A DNA stretch of 40,677 bases. Origin: Clostridiales bacterium DTU089. Lineage in GTDB: Bacteria > Bacillota > Clostridia > Oscillospirales > Acutalibacteraceae. The number at the start of each line of letters is the position of its first letter. Positions within the stretch are counted from its first letter, which is position 1. Below the pieces are notes generated by a model. The model made no database searches. It was given only the letters and a program-made list of their open reading frames with translations, and was not told the origin of the DNA. This document shows, in pieces, positions 31,429 to 40,037 of this stretch. Both the position numbers and the translations under genes were made by a program. The stretch covers positions 1-40,677 of the forward strand of contig LFSB01000044.1 of NCBI GenBank assembly GCA_001513045.1. Direction: 5' to 3'.

Positions 31429-32097
31429 CTAACCCGTGAGTTTTTTACGCATCTCAAGCAAAATAGCTCTTTCCCGGCGCGAAACCTGCACCTGAGACAT
31501 ACCAAGCATACGCGCTGTCACCGTCTGCGTAAGCCCTCTGTAATATCGCATTTCAATTATACTCCTGTCCCGCTCGCCGAGCGTGCTCATGACTTCTCCG
31601 AGCGCCACGCTGTCTGATATTTTTTCCTCCGGCGCATCGGTCGGCAAATCGAACTCCCTTGTCTCCCCGTCTTCGCATGAGGATGTAAGGGAAAGCGGCG
31701 GAAGCGCCGAGGTTATAAGCTGTGCCGCCTCCTCCACGCTTATATCCGCCCGTTCGGCAAGCTCGCTTATTGTCGGCTCTGTTCCCAGCTCATTTTCAAG
31801 CCTTTCTTTTTCCCTAAGCAGCGCCCTCGCCTTTTCCTTCATGGCTCTGCCCACCTTTACGCTGCCGCCGTCCCGGAAAATCCGCCGGATTTCACCGAGT
31901 ATTGCGGGGACGGCATAGGTTGAAAAGGCAAAGCCGAGCTGCGCATTGAAGCCGTCCGCCGCCTTAATGAGCCCTATACAGCCAGCCTGAAACAGGTCAT
32001 CATACTCAACCCCTCTGCCGCGAAAGCGGTTGGCACAGGAGTGTACAAGACCTATATTGTCCTCTATGAGAGAATTGCGTATATTGTCACTTTTCAT
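31429..32097 (-). CDS. sigF: RNA polymerase sporulation sigma factor SigF
   Basis: This 222-residue sigma factor is the first forespore-specific sigma. Region 2 has NIGLVHSCANRFRGRGVEYDDLFQAGCIGLIKA and FSTYAVPAILGEIRRIFRD. Region 3 has EPTISELAERADIS, and region 4 ends with RYYRGLTQTVTARMLGMSQVQVSRRERAIL. Length and position after spoIIAB confirm SigF over SigG. It overlaps the spoIIAB end by 11 bases and has only a weak GGGG upstream, so translation is probably coupled. Confidence 0.95.
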   Translation of the reverse strand: MKSDNIRNSLIEDNIGLVHSCANRFRGRGVEYDDLFQAGCIGLIKAADGFNAQLGFAFSTYAVPAILGEIRRIFRDGGSVKVGRAMKEKARALLREKERLENELGTEPTISELAERADISVEEAAQLITSALPPLSLTSSCEDGETREFDLPTDAPEEKISDSVALGEVMSTLGERDRSIIEMRYYRGLTQTVTARMLGMSQVQVSRRERAILLEMRKKLTG

Positions 32098-32530
32098 GTC
32101 CGGGGCGCCCCGCTATAATCTTTTCCATCGTTACACTCGTCCCCTTCCCCGGAGCCGAGCGAACCGACAGCTTGTCCGTAAAGCTCTCCATGACCGAAAA
32201 ACCGAGTCCCGCACGGTCCCCGCCGAGAGAGGTATACAACGGCTCGCGGGCCTTCTTCACGTCCGCTATCCCGCAGCCGCAATCGCGTATTTTTATGCGT
32301 ATGCGGAAGCCAGAGTAGATTCCGGCGGTTATGTATATTTTTCCCACCGTGTCCGGATAGGCGTGAACGATACAGTTTGTTACCGCCTCGCTGACTGCTG
32401 TTTTTATGTCGCTCAGCTCCTCGATGTTCAAATCCGTCTGAGAGGCAAATGCCGCGACAACCGCACGGGCGAAGCCCTCATTCACCGACCTGCTCTCTAT
32501 CACCATTCTGAATTCGTTATCCGCTTTCAT
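32087..32530 (-). CDS. spoIIAB: Anti-sigma F factor SpoIIAB
   Basis: This 147-residue GHKL-type kinase binds SigF and phosphorylates SpoIIAA. The N-box is near residue 45 (KTAVSEAVTNCIVHAYP) with Asn/Glu for Mg-ATP. G1 is DCGCGI near residue 83, and G2 is GLGFSVMESF near 110. The length matches the family. ATGA overlap with spoIIAA and an 11-base overlap with sigF show the standard three-gene operon. Confidence 0.95.
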   Translation of the reverse strand: MKADNEFRMVIESRSVNEGFARAVVAAFASQTDLNIEELSDIKTAVSEAVTNCIVHAYPDTVGKIYITAGIYSGFRIRIKIRDCGCGIADVKKAREPLYTSLGGDRAGLGFSVMESFTDKLSVRSAPGKGTSVTMEKIIAGRPGHEK

Positions 32531-32862
32531 ATTGTTTTACCTTCTTCCTGAGGAATTTTTTCAAGCCTGGCTATTTTTTCCACTCCCGCAAGGCGCATCA
32601 CCTTATAGCTCTGCGGGGAAAGATTTTTTATCACAAGCTCTCCGCCGAGTGCGTTTACCGTTCTGTAACGCCCCATGACAAGGCCTATACCTGAGCTGTC
32701 CATGAAGGTCACCTCCGAAAAGTCAATGTTAAGCACCTTGGGACGCTTGAGCTCCACCGCCTCGTCTATCGCCTCGCGCATGGCGGGTGCGTTGTGATGG
32801 TCTATGTCCCCCTTCAGCAGCGCGTTGACCTCGTCCGCGCGGCTGTTTATGAATACAGCCAT
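32527..32862 (-). CDS. spoIIAA: Anti-anti-sigma factor SpoIIAA
   Basis: This 111-residue STAS-domain protein has the phosphorylation loop FMDSSGIG (residues 53-60). The first Ser, Ser56, corresponds to Ser58 of Bacillus SpoIIAA. Unphosphorylated SpoIIAA displaces SigF from SpoIIAB in the forespore. GGGAGG lies nine bases before the ATG. AGAGGATTT on the minus strand (about 32930-32938) matches a sigma-H -35 but overlaps the terminator, and the matching -10 is poor, so the promoter is uncertain. Confidence 0.94.
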   Translation of the reverse strand: MAVFINSRADEVNALLKGDIDHHNAPAMREAIDEAVELKRPKVLNIDFSEVTFMDSSGIGLVMGRYRTVNALGGELVIKNLSPQSYKVMRLAGVEKIARLEKIPQEEGKTI

Positions 32863-32908
32863 TTGTATTCCTCCCTTTATTTTTATGTCCGGATTTTGCC
32901 TTAATATA

Positions 32909-32942
32909 CAAAAAATCCTCTATCTGATATGATAGAGGATTT
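32909..32942 (-). terminator. Terminator after der
   Basis: AAATCCTCTATC and GATAGAGGATTT form a 12-bp stem around six bases. On the minus strand a T-run follows. It separates der from the spoIIA operon downstream. Confidence 0.88.
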
Positions 32943-32979
32943 AGTATAAAAAATTTGTTGAAGAGAGTCGGGCTCTCAA

Positions 32980-34311
32980 TTATTTTTTCTTCTGCTCGCG
33001 TTCCCTGATTACAAAGCGCGTCGGGGTGCCCTCAAGACCGAACACCTCACGTATCTGATTGTCGAGATAACGCTGGTAGCTGTAATGAAACAAATCGGCA
33101 CGGTTGACGAAGCAGACGAACGTCGGCGGCCTTGTTGAGGCCTGAGTCATATAGTATATCTTCAGCCTTCTGCCCTTGTCCGTCGGAGGCTGAACCCTTG
33201 CGGTGGCAGACGCGAGAACATCGTTGAGCTTGCCGGTTGAAATACGCATTGCATTCTGCGTATCCACAAATTTTATCAGCTCGAAAAGTCTGTCAAGGCG
33301 CTGACCCGTTTTTGCGGAGATAAATATTATAGGCGCGTAGGACATGAACGAAAAATCGTTCATAAGCTTTTTGCGGTATGAGTCCATGGTTTTGCCGTCC
33401 TTTTCCATGGCGTCCCATTTGTTGACCGCGATTATGCAGCCCTTACCCTGCTCATGTGCAAGGCCGGCGACCTTGGAATCCTGCTCTGTGAAGCCCTCAA
33501 GCGCGTCTATCATTATAACGCAGACATCTGCACGCTCAACAGCCATTCCGGCGCGTATTACCGAGTATTTTTCAATATCGTCCTCAACGCGGCTCTTACG
33601 GCGAAGTCCGGCGGTGTCGATAAAAAGGAATTTACCGTGCGAGTTTTCGATTTCGGTATCGGTTGAGTCTCTCGTTGTGCCGGCAATATCGGAAACGATA
33701 ACCCGCTCCTCCCCGGCTATGGCGTTGACCAGCGAGGATTTGCCGACGTTCGGCTTTCCGATTACAGCCACGCTTATATACTCATGCTCCTCATCCTCGC
33801 GTCCCGCATCCTCGTCAAGATATTCAAGCACCTTGTCGAGCAGGTCGCCCGTGCCGTGTCCGTGCTGTGCGGATATGGCTATCGGGTCGCCGAGTCCGAG
33901 GTTGTAGAATTCGTAAAAATCCGCAGAGGGCGCACCTATTGAGTCGCATTTGTTGACGCAGAGGATTATCGGCTTGCCGCTCTTCTGAAGCATCTGTGCG
34001 ACCTCAAGGTCGGTAGCCACAACACCATCGCGCACGTCCGTGACAAGAATAATCACATCCGCGCTGTCTATTGCAAGCTGTGCCTGACGGCGCATCTGCG
34101 AAAGTATTACATCATCGGAATACGGCTCAATGCCTCCGGTGTCAACCATCAGCATATGATGACCGAGCCACTCGCAATCGCCGTATATACGGTCGCGCGT
34201 AACGCCCGGAGTATCGTCAACTATTGAAAGGCGTCTGCCCACGAGCTTATTGAACAGCGTGGACTTGCCCACATTGGGTCTGCCGACCACGGCAACGATG
34301 GGTCTGCTCAT
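32980..34311 (-). CDS. der: Ribosome-assembly GTPase Der (EngA)
   Basis: This 443-residue protein has two tandem GTPase domains: G1 GRPNVGKST (10-18), DTPGVTR and DTGG, then NKCD in domain 1; a second G1 GKPNVGKSS near residue 183, DTAGLRR and NKWD in domain 2. A KH-like C-terminal domain with RVQPPTDKGRRLKIYYMTQ ends it. Der is needed for 50S subunit assembly. It overlaps the DUF512 gene by ATGA; GGAGG lies six bases before the start. Confidence 0.97.
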   Translation of the reverse strand: MSRPIVAVVGRPNVGKSTLFNKLVGRRLSIVDDTPGVTRDRIYGDCEWLGHHMLMVDTGGIEPYSDDVILSQMRRQAQLAIDSADVIILVTDVRDGVVATDLEVAQMLQKSGKPIILCVNKCDSIGAPSADFYEFYNLGLGDPIAISAQHGHGTGDLLDKVLEYLDEDAGREDEEHEYISVAVIGKPNVGKSSLVNAIAGEERVIVSDIAGTTRDSTDTEIENSHGKFLFIDTAGLRRKSRVEDDIEKYSVIRAGMAVERADVCVIMIDALEGFTEQDSKVAGLAHEQGKGCIIAVNKWDAMEKDGKTMDSYRKKLMNDFSFMSYAPIIFISAKTGQRLDRLFELIKFVDTQNAMRISTGKLNDVLASATARVQPPTDKGRRLKIYYMTQASTRPPTFVCFVNRADLFHYSYQRYLDNQIREVFGLEGTPTRFVIREREQKKK

Positions 34312-35624
34312 CTGAGTCCTCCTTTTATGCCTGAAAGCAGCTCGCTTCCGTCATTCCCGACGGGCGTAATTGTTACGCCGAGCTTGTCCTCAAGCTGTGC
34401 AAGCGTCATCGAGTCAAGAAACATATCGCCCTCATGACGCAACGAAACGGCAGGTATCAAAAGCTCGTCTCCGAGATTTTCATCCTTAAGGCGAGAATAA
34501 AAGCTCTGCCCCGTAATAAGACCTGCCACGGTTATATTCTTTCCGAAAAAGTCGTTTTTTACCTCGTATACCTTTACCGACAATCCGGGATTCTTCCTCT
34601 GCGCCGCCTGACAAAGCTCGCTTATCAACGGATAAGCCGCCTCTCCGGTTGCAACGGAAACATGCCTTTCCGGAGGACTTGCGGTGTCGTCGTTTTCCAA
34701 CGCATCGTAAAATTCGCTTTTCATCAGCGCGAGAAGCCCCACACCGTTGTCGAGTTGGTCAAAATCCCCGTAATATTCCGCATCGGGCACAGGAATTTCC
34801 GCTTTGAGGTAAAATTCATCGGCGGCGAAGGCAATGCGTTCACCCTTGAAATACTCGAAATGAGCATTGAACTCGTCAATAATCGCTATGACCTCGCGCG
34901 CACGCTGAGGAGTGTATGCCTCAAGGGGTTCAAGACCGCTTCGGTAATCGGTAAGCCCTACGGGAACCGCGGCTATGCTCTGAAGCGAGGGATAAAGCTT
35001 TCCGAGGTCGGAAAGACTTGAACGAAGCTCGTCGCCGTCGTTTATACCCGGACAAAGCACAAGCTGCGCGTTCAGCTTTATTCCCGCATCCGCAAGACGT
35101 TGCAATATTTTCAGCGCATCGCCCGCCGAGGGGTTTTTCATCATGCTTATGCGAAGCTCCGGATTTGTTGTGTGAACAGACACATTTACGGGGCTTATAT
35201 GCATGGAGATTATGCGCTGTATTTCACGCTCGGTAAGGTTGGTGAGAGTGATGTAGTTGCCGAACAGAAAGGAAAGACGCGAATCGTCATCCTTAAAGTA
35301 CAGGCTTTCTCGCATGCCGTCGGGAAGCTGGTCGATAAAGCAGAAAATGCACTTGTTTTTGCAGCGGCGCTGAGAGTCCATAAGATAGGTGCAAAAGCCC
35401 AGACCTATATCGTCATATTCGTCCGCTTTTTTCAGCTTTACGCTGCGTAATTTACCCTCGGGAGATTTGATTTTCAGCTCAAGTCTGCGCTGCTGAAGGT
35501 GAAAACGGTAGTCGAGCACGTCATCTATGACATTGCCGTTTATTTCGAGTAATTCATCACCCGCAGAAACATGCTTTGAGGCGCACAGGGAACCCGGCTC
35601 GACAGATTCGATTTTTACCGACAC
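34308..35624 (-). CDS. DUF512 family PDZ/radical-SAM-like protein
   Basis: This 438-residue protein has an N-terminal PDZ-like domain (1-60), then CKNKCIFCFIDQLPDGMRESLYFKDDD (residues about 87-113) with Cys residues placed as in radical-SAM clusters (C-x3-C-x2-C). The remainder matches the DUF512 C-terminal part. The family is nearly always next to der in Clostridia, suggesting a role in ribosome or membrane biology, but its reaction is not established. The start is GTG at 35624, with GGAGG nine bases upstream. Confidence 0.9.
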   Translation of the reverse strand: MSVKIESVEPGSLCASKHVSAGDELLEINGNVIDDVLDYRFHLQQRRLELKIKSPEGKLRSVKLKKADEYDDIGLGFCTYLMDSQRRCKNKCIFCFIDQLPDGMRESLYFKDDDSRLSFLFGNYITLTNLTEREIQRIISMHISPVNVSVHTTNPELRISMMKNPSAGDALKILQRLADAGIKLNAQLVLCPGINDGDELRSSLSDLGKLYPSLQSIAAVPVGLTDYRSGLEPLEAYTPQRAREVIAIIDEFNAHFEYFKGERIAFAADEFYLKAEIPVPDAEYYGDFDQLDNGVGLLALMKSEFYDALENDDTASPPERHVSVATGEAAYPLISELCQAAQRKNPGLSVKVYEVKNDFFGKNITVAGLITGQSFYSRLKDENLGDELLIPAVSLRHEGDMFLDSMTLAQLEDKLGVTITPVGNDGSELLSGIKGGLR

Positions 35625-35672
35625 TCTCCCCGACCTCCCTTTTCGACCGATTAAAACTCAATCTTAAATACA

Positions 35673-35703
35673 CAAAAAGGCGGTGAAGGCTGCCCTTCCC
35701 GCC
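35673..35703 (-). terminator. Terminator of the DUF177-rpmF operon
   Basis: On the minus strand GGCGG-GAAGG pairs with CCTTC-A-CCGCC, followed by TTTTTG. Confidence 0.85.
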
Positions 35704-35735
35704 GAAATTGTGCAATACTTACCCTTTCGGATAAC

Positions 35736-35918
35736 TCAGTCCTCTACCTTGACTACCTGCTTGCCGTTATAGAAACCGCATGCCGTGCAAAGTCTGTGAG
35801 CTCTTTTGTATTCGCCGCAATTCGGGCACTTTGCAAGCTCGGGGGCATTCATTTTCCAGACATTGGAACGCCTCTTGTCTCTTCTTGCTTTGGAAACTCG
35901 TCTTTTCGGTACTGCCAT
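35736..35918 (-). CDS. rpmF: 50S ribosomal protein L32
   Basis: This 60-residue protein shows the L32 start [21 protein letters not shown] and a four-Cys zinc site (CPNC at 31-34 and CTAC at 44-47). It is therefore the zinc-binding form, unlike the Cys-free forms used under zinc shortage. GGAG lies nine bases before the ATG at 35918. The upstream DUF177 gene ends 139 bases away; pairing with it is standard. Confidence 0.97.
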   Translation of the reverse strand: MAVPKRRVSKARRDKRRSNVWKMNAPELAKCPNCGEYKRAHRLCTACGFYNGKQVVKVED

Positions 35919-36057
35919 TTTTAAGCATCTCCTTATACAGTATGCAGCCCTTTTCGGGCGGCTTTTTTTTGCAAGGCGACGGGAGTTCGACTCCGATACG
36001 CCAAAAATAAAGATATTCCCGCACACTTGTGCGACGTTCAACACAGCAGGGACAAAA

Positions 36058-36585
36058 TCATTCGTTAGAAACCGTGTCTTCGGCTCCCGCCGTTTTATCC
36101 AAAAACTGCTTCAACACTTCAAGACGGGGGTCTATCGGTTTTTCGCAGCCGCATTGGCCGGAATTGAGGTTCGCTCCGCACTGAGGGCACAAGCCCTTGC
36201 ATTTTTCGCTGCAAAGCAGCTTATTGGGAACGAACAGAATAACATCCTCTGTGATAAGCGCATCAAGATTGAGGCGCATATCCTCAACCACTATAAACTC
36301 TCCGTCATCCTCATTGCTGAGACTCGCCACAATACCATGTTCGACCGGAATTTTCATGGGGATTTTGATTTCCTCCGCACAGCGGTCACACAAGGAATGA
36401 TAAACCGCATTTACGTTTGCAGTGAGCGTCACCACTCCGGCGGAATTCTTAACACAGCCGGAAACAGCAACCGGGGAATCAAACGGAAAACCTGAATTGA
36501 GGTTGAGCGCCGTAAGGTCGAGAGAATAGTCAAAGTCGAAACGCGAGCCGACATTGTTGAAAATCGGTTCAAGCTCTATAATCAT
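36058..36585 (-). CDS. DUF177 (YceD-like) protein
   Basis: This 175-residue protein matches DUF177/Yce[13 protein letters not shown] near residue 20, [20 protein letters not shown] near 60, and the C-terminal [26 protein letters not shown] with Cys pairs. YceD proteins pair with rpmF and take part in 23S rRNA or 50S biogenesis. The ATG at 36585 has GGAGGG six bases upstream; a longer frame to 36660 overlaps the promoter and was rejected. Confidence 0.92.
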   Translation of the reverse strand: MIIELEPIFNNVGSRFDFDYSLDLTALNLNSGFPFDSPVAVSGCVKNSAGVVTLTANVNAVYHSLCDRCAEEIKIPMKIPVEHGIVASLSNEDDGEFIVVEDMRLNLDALITEDVILFVPNKLLCSEKCKGLCPQCGANLNSGQCGCEKPIDPRLEVLKQFLDKTAGAEDTVSNE

Positions 36586-36618
36586 GACTGACAGCCCTCC
36601 CTTAGTCGCGCAGAAGAT

Positions 36619-36647
36619 ATTATATATGTTCAAACACGGTTTGTCAA
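36619..36647 (-). promoter_or_regulatory. Consensus sigma-A promoter of DUF177-rpmF
   Basis: On the minus strand TTGACA (36642-36647) and TATAAT (36619-36624) are both perfect and 17 bases apart, about 34 bases before the ATG. Confidence 0.92.
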
Positions 36648-36700
36648 CCGAAAAATTCAAAACTTTTCGGCTGACAGGCTTCTTTTTTCAAATGAGGTGC

Positions 36701-37117
36701 TCAGATTTTTTCGCACACGTCGAATATCCTTGCGGGAAGCTCCTCCTCATCCGCCGAAACCGTAAACACAAAGTCAATTTCACTAAGCTTGCTTAACGCG
36801 TCAACCTTTGCAAAGAAATCCGCAAGCGCTTCATAATCGCGTCCGCCTATTCTGAGTGTAGCGTCAATAAAAATGCCTGTGATGTCGTGGTCGCTGGCAA
36901 CAACTCCGCTGAGGAAGCCGTAAAATTCATCGTAATTCTTTATACCGAAGCGATCCGTATCGCTCAAGCGCGCTCTGTGTGTAACCTCATAGATGAGCTT
37001 GGGCTCCTTCTCTATGCAGATTACGTTGCCCTCGGATTTTTCAACCGCGGCGTTTACAAGGTCAATAAGATGCTTCGTTTTGCCGGAACCTCTGTGACCG
37101 ATAATCAATGAAACCAT
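36701..37117 (-). CDS. Small P-loop ATP/GTP-binding protein
   Basis: I do not recognise a named function. The 138-residue protein begins with Walker A GHRGSGKT (residues 7-14) and has a Walker-B-like strand GIFIDAT near residue 82, then another strand FVFTVSADEEELP near 118. It has no other domain, no membrane helix, and is close to a minimal NTPase core. AAGGAG lies seven bases before ATG 37117; an ATG two codons earlier is too close. It follows pgi by about 31 bases on the same strand. Confidence 0.8.
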   Translation of the reverse strand: MVSLIIGHRGSGKTKHLIDLVNAAVEKSEGNVICIEKEPKLIYEVTHRARLSDTDRFGIKNYDEFYGFLSGVVASDHDITGIFIDATLRIGGRDYEALADFFAKVDALSKLSEIDFVFTVSADEEELPARIFDVCEKI

Positions 37118-37148
37118 TTTCATTCTCCTTTATATATGTTTATTGGTA

Positions 37149-38486
37149 TTATTTGCCCAGTCTCGTCTCAAGCTCCGCCTTTAAATCCTCATAGCCGGAC
37201 TTGCCGAGAAGAGCAAACATATTCTTTTTATAGCTTTCCACTCCGGGCTGGTCAAAGGGATTGATGCCGAGCATATAGCCGGAAACAGCACATGCCTTTT
37301 CGAGGAAATAAGCAAGGGCACCGAAGTTGTATTCGTCCATTGCGTCTGCCTCAAGCACGATATTCGGGACCCCTCCGTCCGTGTGTGCGAGAACCGTTCC
37401 CTCAAATGCCTTACCGCTGACATAGTCCATAGTCTTTCCCGCGACGAAATTGAAGCCGTCGGCATTTTCCTCGTCGTAATTGACAGTGACCTCTTTCTTG
37501 GGCTTGGCAAAGGTGACGACCGTCTCAAACATAAGACGCTTACCCTGCTGAATATACTGGCCGAGCGAATGAAGGTCTGTTGAGAAAATCGCGGATGCCG
37601 GGAAAAGCCCCTTGCCGTCCTTGCCCTCACTCTCGCCGTAAAGCTGCTTGAACCATTCATTCATCATGGTGTAATCCGGCTCGTAGCTTATCATCATTTC
37701 GATGGTCTTGCCCTTATCGTAAAGAATATTGCGGATAGCCGCATACTTATAACAATCGTTATCTTCAAAGCTCTCCGAGGAATACTTTTCCCTCGCGTCC
37801 GCAGCACCCTTCATCATGGTATCGATATCTATACCCGCAACAGCTATCGGGAGAAGCCCCACTGCAGTAAGCACGGAATATCTGCCGCCGATATTGTCGG
37901 GTACAACAAAGGTTTCGTAGCCCTCGCGGGTTGACAGCTCCTTGAGAGTTCCGCGCGATTTGTCAGTGGTTGCAAAAATGCGCTTCGCCGCGCCCTCGCG
38001 CCCGTACTTCTTTTCAAGCAGCTCACGGAAGATGCGGAACGCTATTGTCGGTTCGGTGGTGGTGCCGGATTTTGAAATGACATTCACCGAAAAATCCTTT
38101 TCCGTGCATATTTCAATCAGCTCCGCCATTGCAGATGAGCTGAGAGAGTTGCCTGTGAAAAATATTTGCGGCGTGCCCTTTGCGGTGAGGTTGTAGTTCT
38201 GGGATTTTACAAATTCTATTGCAGCTCTCGCACCGAGATAGGAGCCGCCGATGCCTATAACCACAAGAACCTCGGAATCGGATTGTATCTTTTTCGCTGC
38301 CGCTTTTATTCTTGCAAATTCATTTTTATCATAATTAACGGGCAAATCAAGCCAGCCGAGAAAATCGCTTCCCGCGCCCTCTCCTGAATGAACGAGGCGT
38401 GCGGCAGCGAGAGCTCTGCCCCCGATTGCCCGTAAATCCTCAGCAGACACGCTGTCGCCGAGATATTTCGTGTTGAGTCTTATCAT
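37149..38486 (-). CDS. pgi: Glucose-6-phosphate isomerase
   Basis: This 445-residue enzyme interconverts glucose-6-P and fructose-6-P. The sugar-isomerase domain shows [18 protein letters not shown] near residue 75, [14 protein letters not shown] near 138, [14 protein letters not shown] near 200, [16 protein letters not shown] near 287 with the catalytic Glu, and [12 protein letters not shown] near 415 with the catalytic Lys region. The length fits the Firmicute type. The ATG has AAGGCGG about 13 bases upstream, a slightly long spacing. The P-loop gene follows it. Confidence 0.97.
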   Translation of the reverse strand: MIRLNTKYLGDSVSAEDLRAIGGRALAAARLVHSGEGAGSDFLGWLDLPVNYDKNEFARIKAAAKKIQSDSEVLVVIGIGGSYLGARAAIEFVKSQNYNLTAKGTPQIFFTGNSLSSSAMAELIEICTEKDFSVNVISKSGTTTEPTIAFRIFRELLEKKYGREGAAKRIFATTDKSRGTLKELSTREGYETFVVPDNIGGRYSVLTAVGLLPIAVAGIDIDTMMKGAADAREKYSSESFEDNDCYKYAAIRNILYDKGKTIEMMISYEPDYTMMNEWFKQLYGESEGKDGKGLFPASAIFSTDLHSLGQYIQQGKRLMFETVVTFAKPKKEVTVNYDEENADGFNFVAGKTMDYVSGKAFEGTVLAHTDGGVPNIVLEADAMDEYNFGALAYFLEKACAVSGYMLGINPFDQPGVESYKKNMFALLGKSGYEDLKAELETRLGK

Positions 38487-38605
38487 AATATATCAAACCG
38501 CCTTTGCTTTGTTGCTTCCATTTTATAGTATGCGGCGGAATTTTTCAATACGATGAAGACAAAATTTATAAATAATTTATAATTTTATACCCGTTCCGGA
38601 GCATT

Positions 38606-39868
38606 TCAGGCAGCAAGACCCGCAAGCATGCGCAATATCCGCATAAATGCCCCCGGAAAACCGAGCTTTTCCACAGCATACGGAGCCACAAGCGGATACT
38701 CCGCAACCGTCTGACCGGAAAGCGTCACACATATTTTTCCCAGAACCTGACCCTGCTCGACCGGAGCGGCTATATCCGCGGCAAGCTCAACAGTCTGCGC
38801 TATCTCCTTCTCGCTTCCCCGCGAGACAAGCACCGGGGCAATTTCCGGTATCACCGGTTCAATTGAATTTTCTACTCCGTGAAGAATATTAACGGGCTTT
38901 ATAAGGCTTGTGTCGGCGCTCACTCCCACTATCGCGTAATTTGAAAAGCCCCAGTTGAGTAACGCCTTCGCGCCCTCAAAGCGGTCTGTGCTGTTTTCGC
39001 TGCCGAGCACCACTGCGACAAGGTGAAGCCCGTCACGCTTTGCCGTTGCCGACAGGCAATTACCCGCCTTTGCGGTCGTGCCCGTCTTCAATCCCGTGGT
39101 GCCGCTGTAAAAACGCACAAGACGGTTTGTGTTTGTAAGCTCGGTTTGACCAGAGCGCAGAGAATCCATCCATATTGTGGTATAGTTGGTTATTCTCTCG
39201 TGCTTTATAAGCTCGGCGGACATCAGTGCAATATCGTAGGCACTCGTAAGGTGAGTATCGGTGGTATCGTCAAGCCCGGTGCAGTTATCGAAATTTGTAT
39301 CGTTCATACCCAGCTCCCGGGCGCGGTCATTCATCATTGCAATGAAGCCCTCCTCGCTGCCGGCTACATACTCGCCGAGAGCCGTCGCCGCATCGTTCGC
39401 GCTGCCGACAGCCGTCGCCTTGAGAAGCTCGTCAACGGTCATCTGCTCGCCTTCCTCAAGCCATATCTGCGAGCCGCCCTTGGATACCGCGTTGCTGCTT
39501 GCGGTCACGGTATCGGTGAGGGATATGCGTCCGTCATCTATCGCCTCGGTCACAAGAAGCATCGTCATGATTTTCGTAACAGACGCGGGAAACCTCCGCT
39601 CGTGTTCGTTTTCCGCAAGCAGTACTCTGCGTGTTGACGCCTCCATAAGTATTGCGGACTTTGCCTTGACCTCCACGGGAAGCGATGTGAAAATCGCCTC
39701 GCCCAAATAGGTTCCGCTCGCTTGACCGGATTCATCGCCCGCACCCGATTCGGTTTCAATCCCATCAGGGGTAATCCATGCGGCGGTTGAAATATCCTGA
39801 GCCGAGCACGGAAGACATGCGCAGGCAATTATCAGCGCTCCCATTATGAGAGAAATCAGTTTTTTCAT
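38606..39868 (-). CDS. D-alanyl-D-alanine carboxypeptidase (DacF-like)
   Basis: This 420-residue class C low-molecular-weight PBP has a signal peptide (about 1-23). SxxK is Ser96-Val-Thr-Lys99, SxN is Ser156-Ala-Asn158, and KTG is Lys261-Thr-Gly263. A C-terminal PBP5-like beta domain (about 310-400, [17 protein letters not shown]) is followed by a short hydrophobic tail for membrane contact. It trims D-Ala from peptidoglycan. The ATG at 39868 has GAGGGG nine bases upstream. In Bacillus, dacF precedes spoIIA; here it lies 5.7 kb away and is divergent from valS. Confidence 0.95.
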   Translation of the reverse strand: MKKLISLIMGALIIACACLPCSAQDISTAAWITPDGIETESGAGDESGQASGTYLGEAIFTSLPVEVKAKSAILMEASTRRVLLAENEHERRFPASVTKIMTMLLVTEAIDDGRISLTDTVTASSNAVSKGGSQIWLEEGEQMTVDELLKATAVGSANDAATALGEYVAGSEEGFIAMMNDRARELGMNDTNFDNCTGLDDTTDTHLTSAYDIALMSAELIKHERITNYTTIWMDSLRSGQTELTNTNRLVRFYSGTTGLKTGTTAKAGNCLSATAKRDGLHLVAVVLGSENSTDRFEGAKALLNWGFSNYAIVGVSADTSLIKPVNILHGVENSIEPVIPEIAPVLVSRGSEKEIAQTVELAADIAAPVEQGQVLGKICVTLSGQTVAEYPLVAPYAVEKLGFPGAFMRILRMLAGLAA

Positions 39869-39974
39869 ATTTTTACGCCCCTCTTTCACACATTCTGTCT
39901 GTAATAAATATGCTTTTCCCTGCGCTCATATACAAAAATATTTTGTTTTAAGGCTTTGCAATGTTCGTCAATCG

Positions 39975-40003
39975 TTGACAAAACATTATAATTGTGCGAT
40001 AAT
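39975..40003 (+). promoter_or_regulatory. Sigma-A promoter of valS
   Basis: TTGACA (39975-39980) and GATAAT (39998-40003) are separated by 17 bases. The leader to the valS ATG is only about 27-30 bases, too short for a T-box. Confidence 0.82.
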
Positions 40004-40037
40004 TACGGGTAATCTTAGTAAGGAGGGCTACACCCTT

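Noticed and set aside
31246-35985. Shared 13-base string AAGGCGACGGGAG at 31246 and 35973
   Set aside because: Pairs of 13-base matches are expected by chance in a 40-kb window, and the flanks do not align.
35973-36004. GTTCGACTC stretch resembling a tRNA T-arm
   Set aside because: With normal T-loop geometry the flanking bases do not pair, and no acceptor, D or anticodon arms are found upstream.
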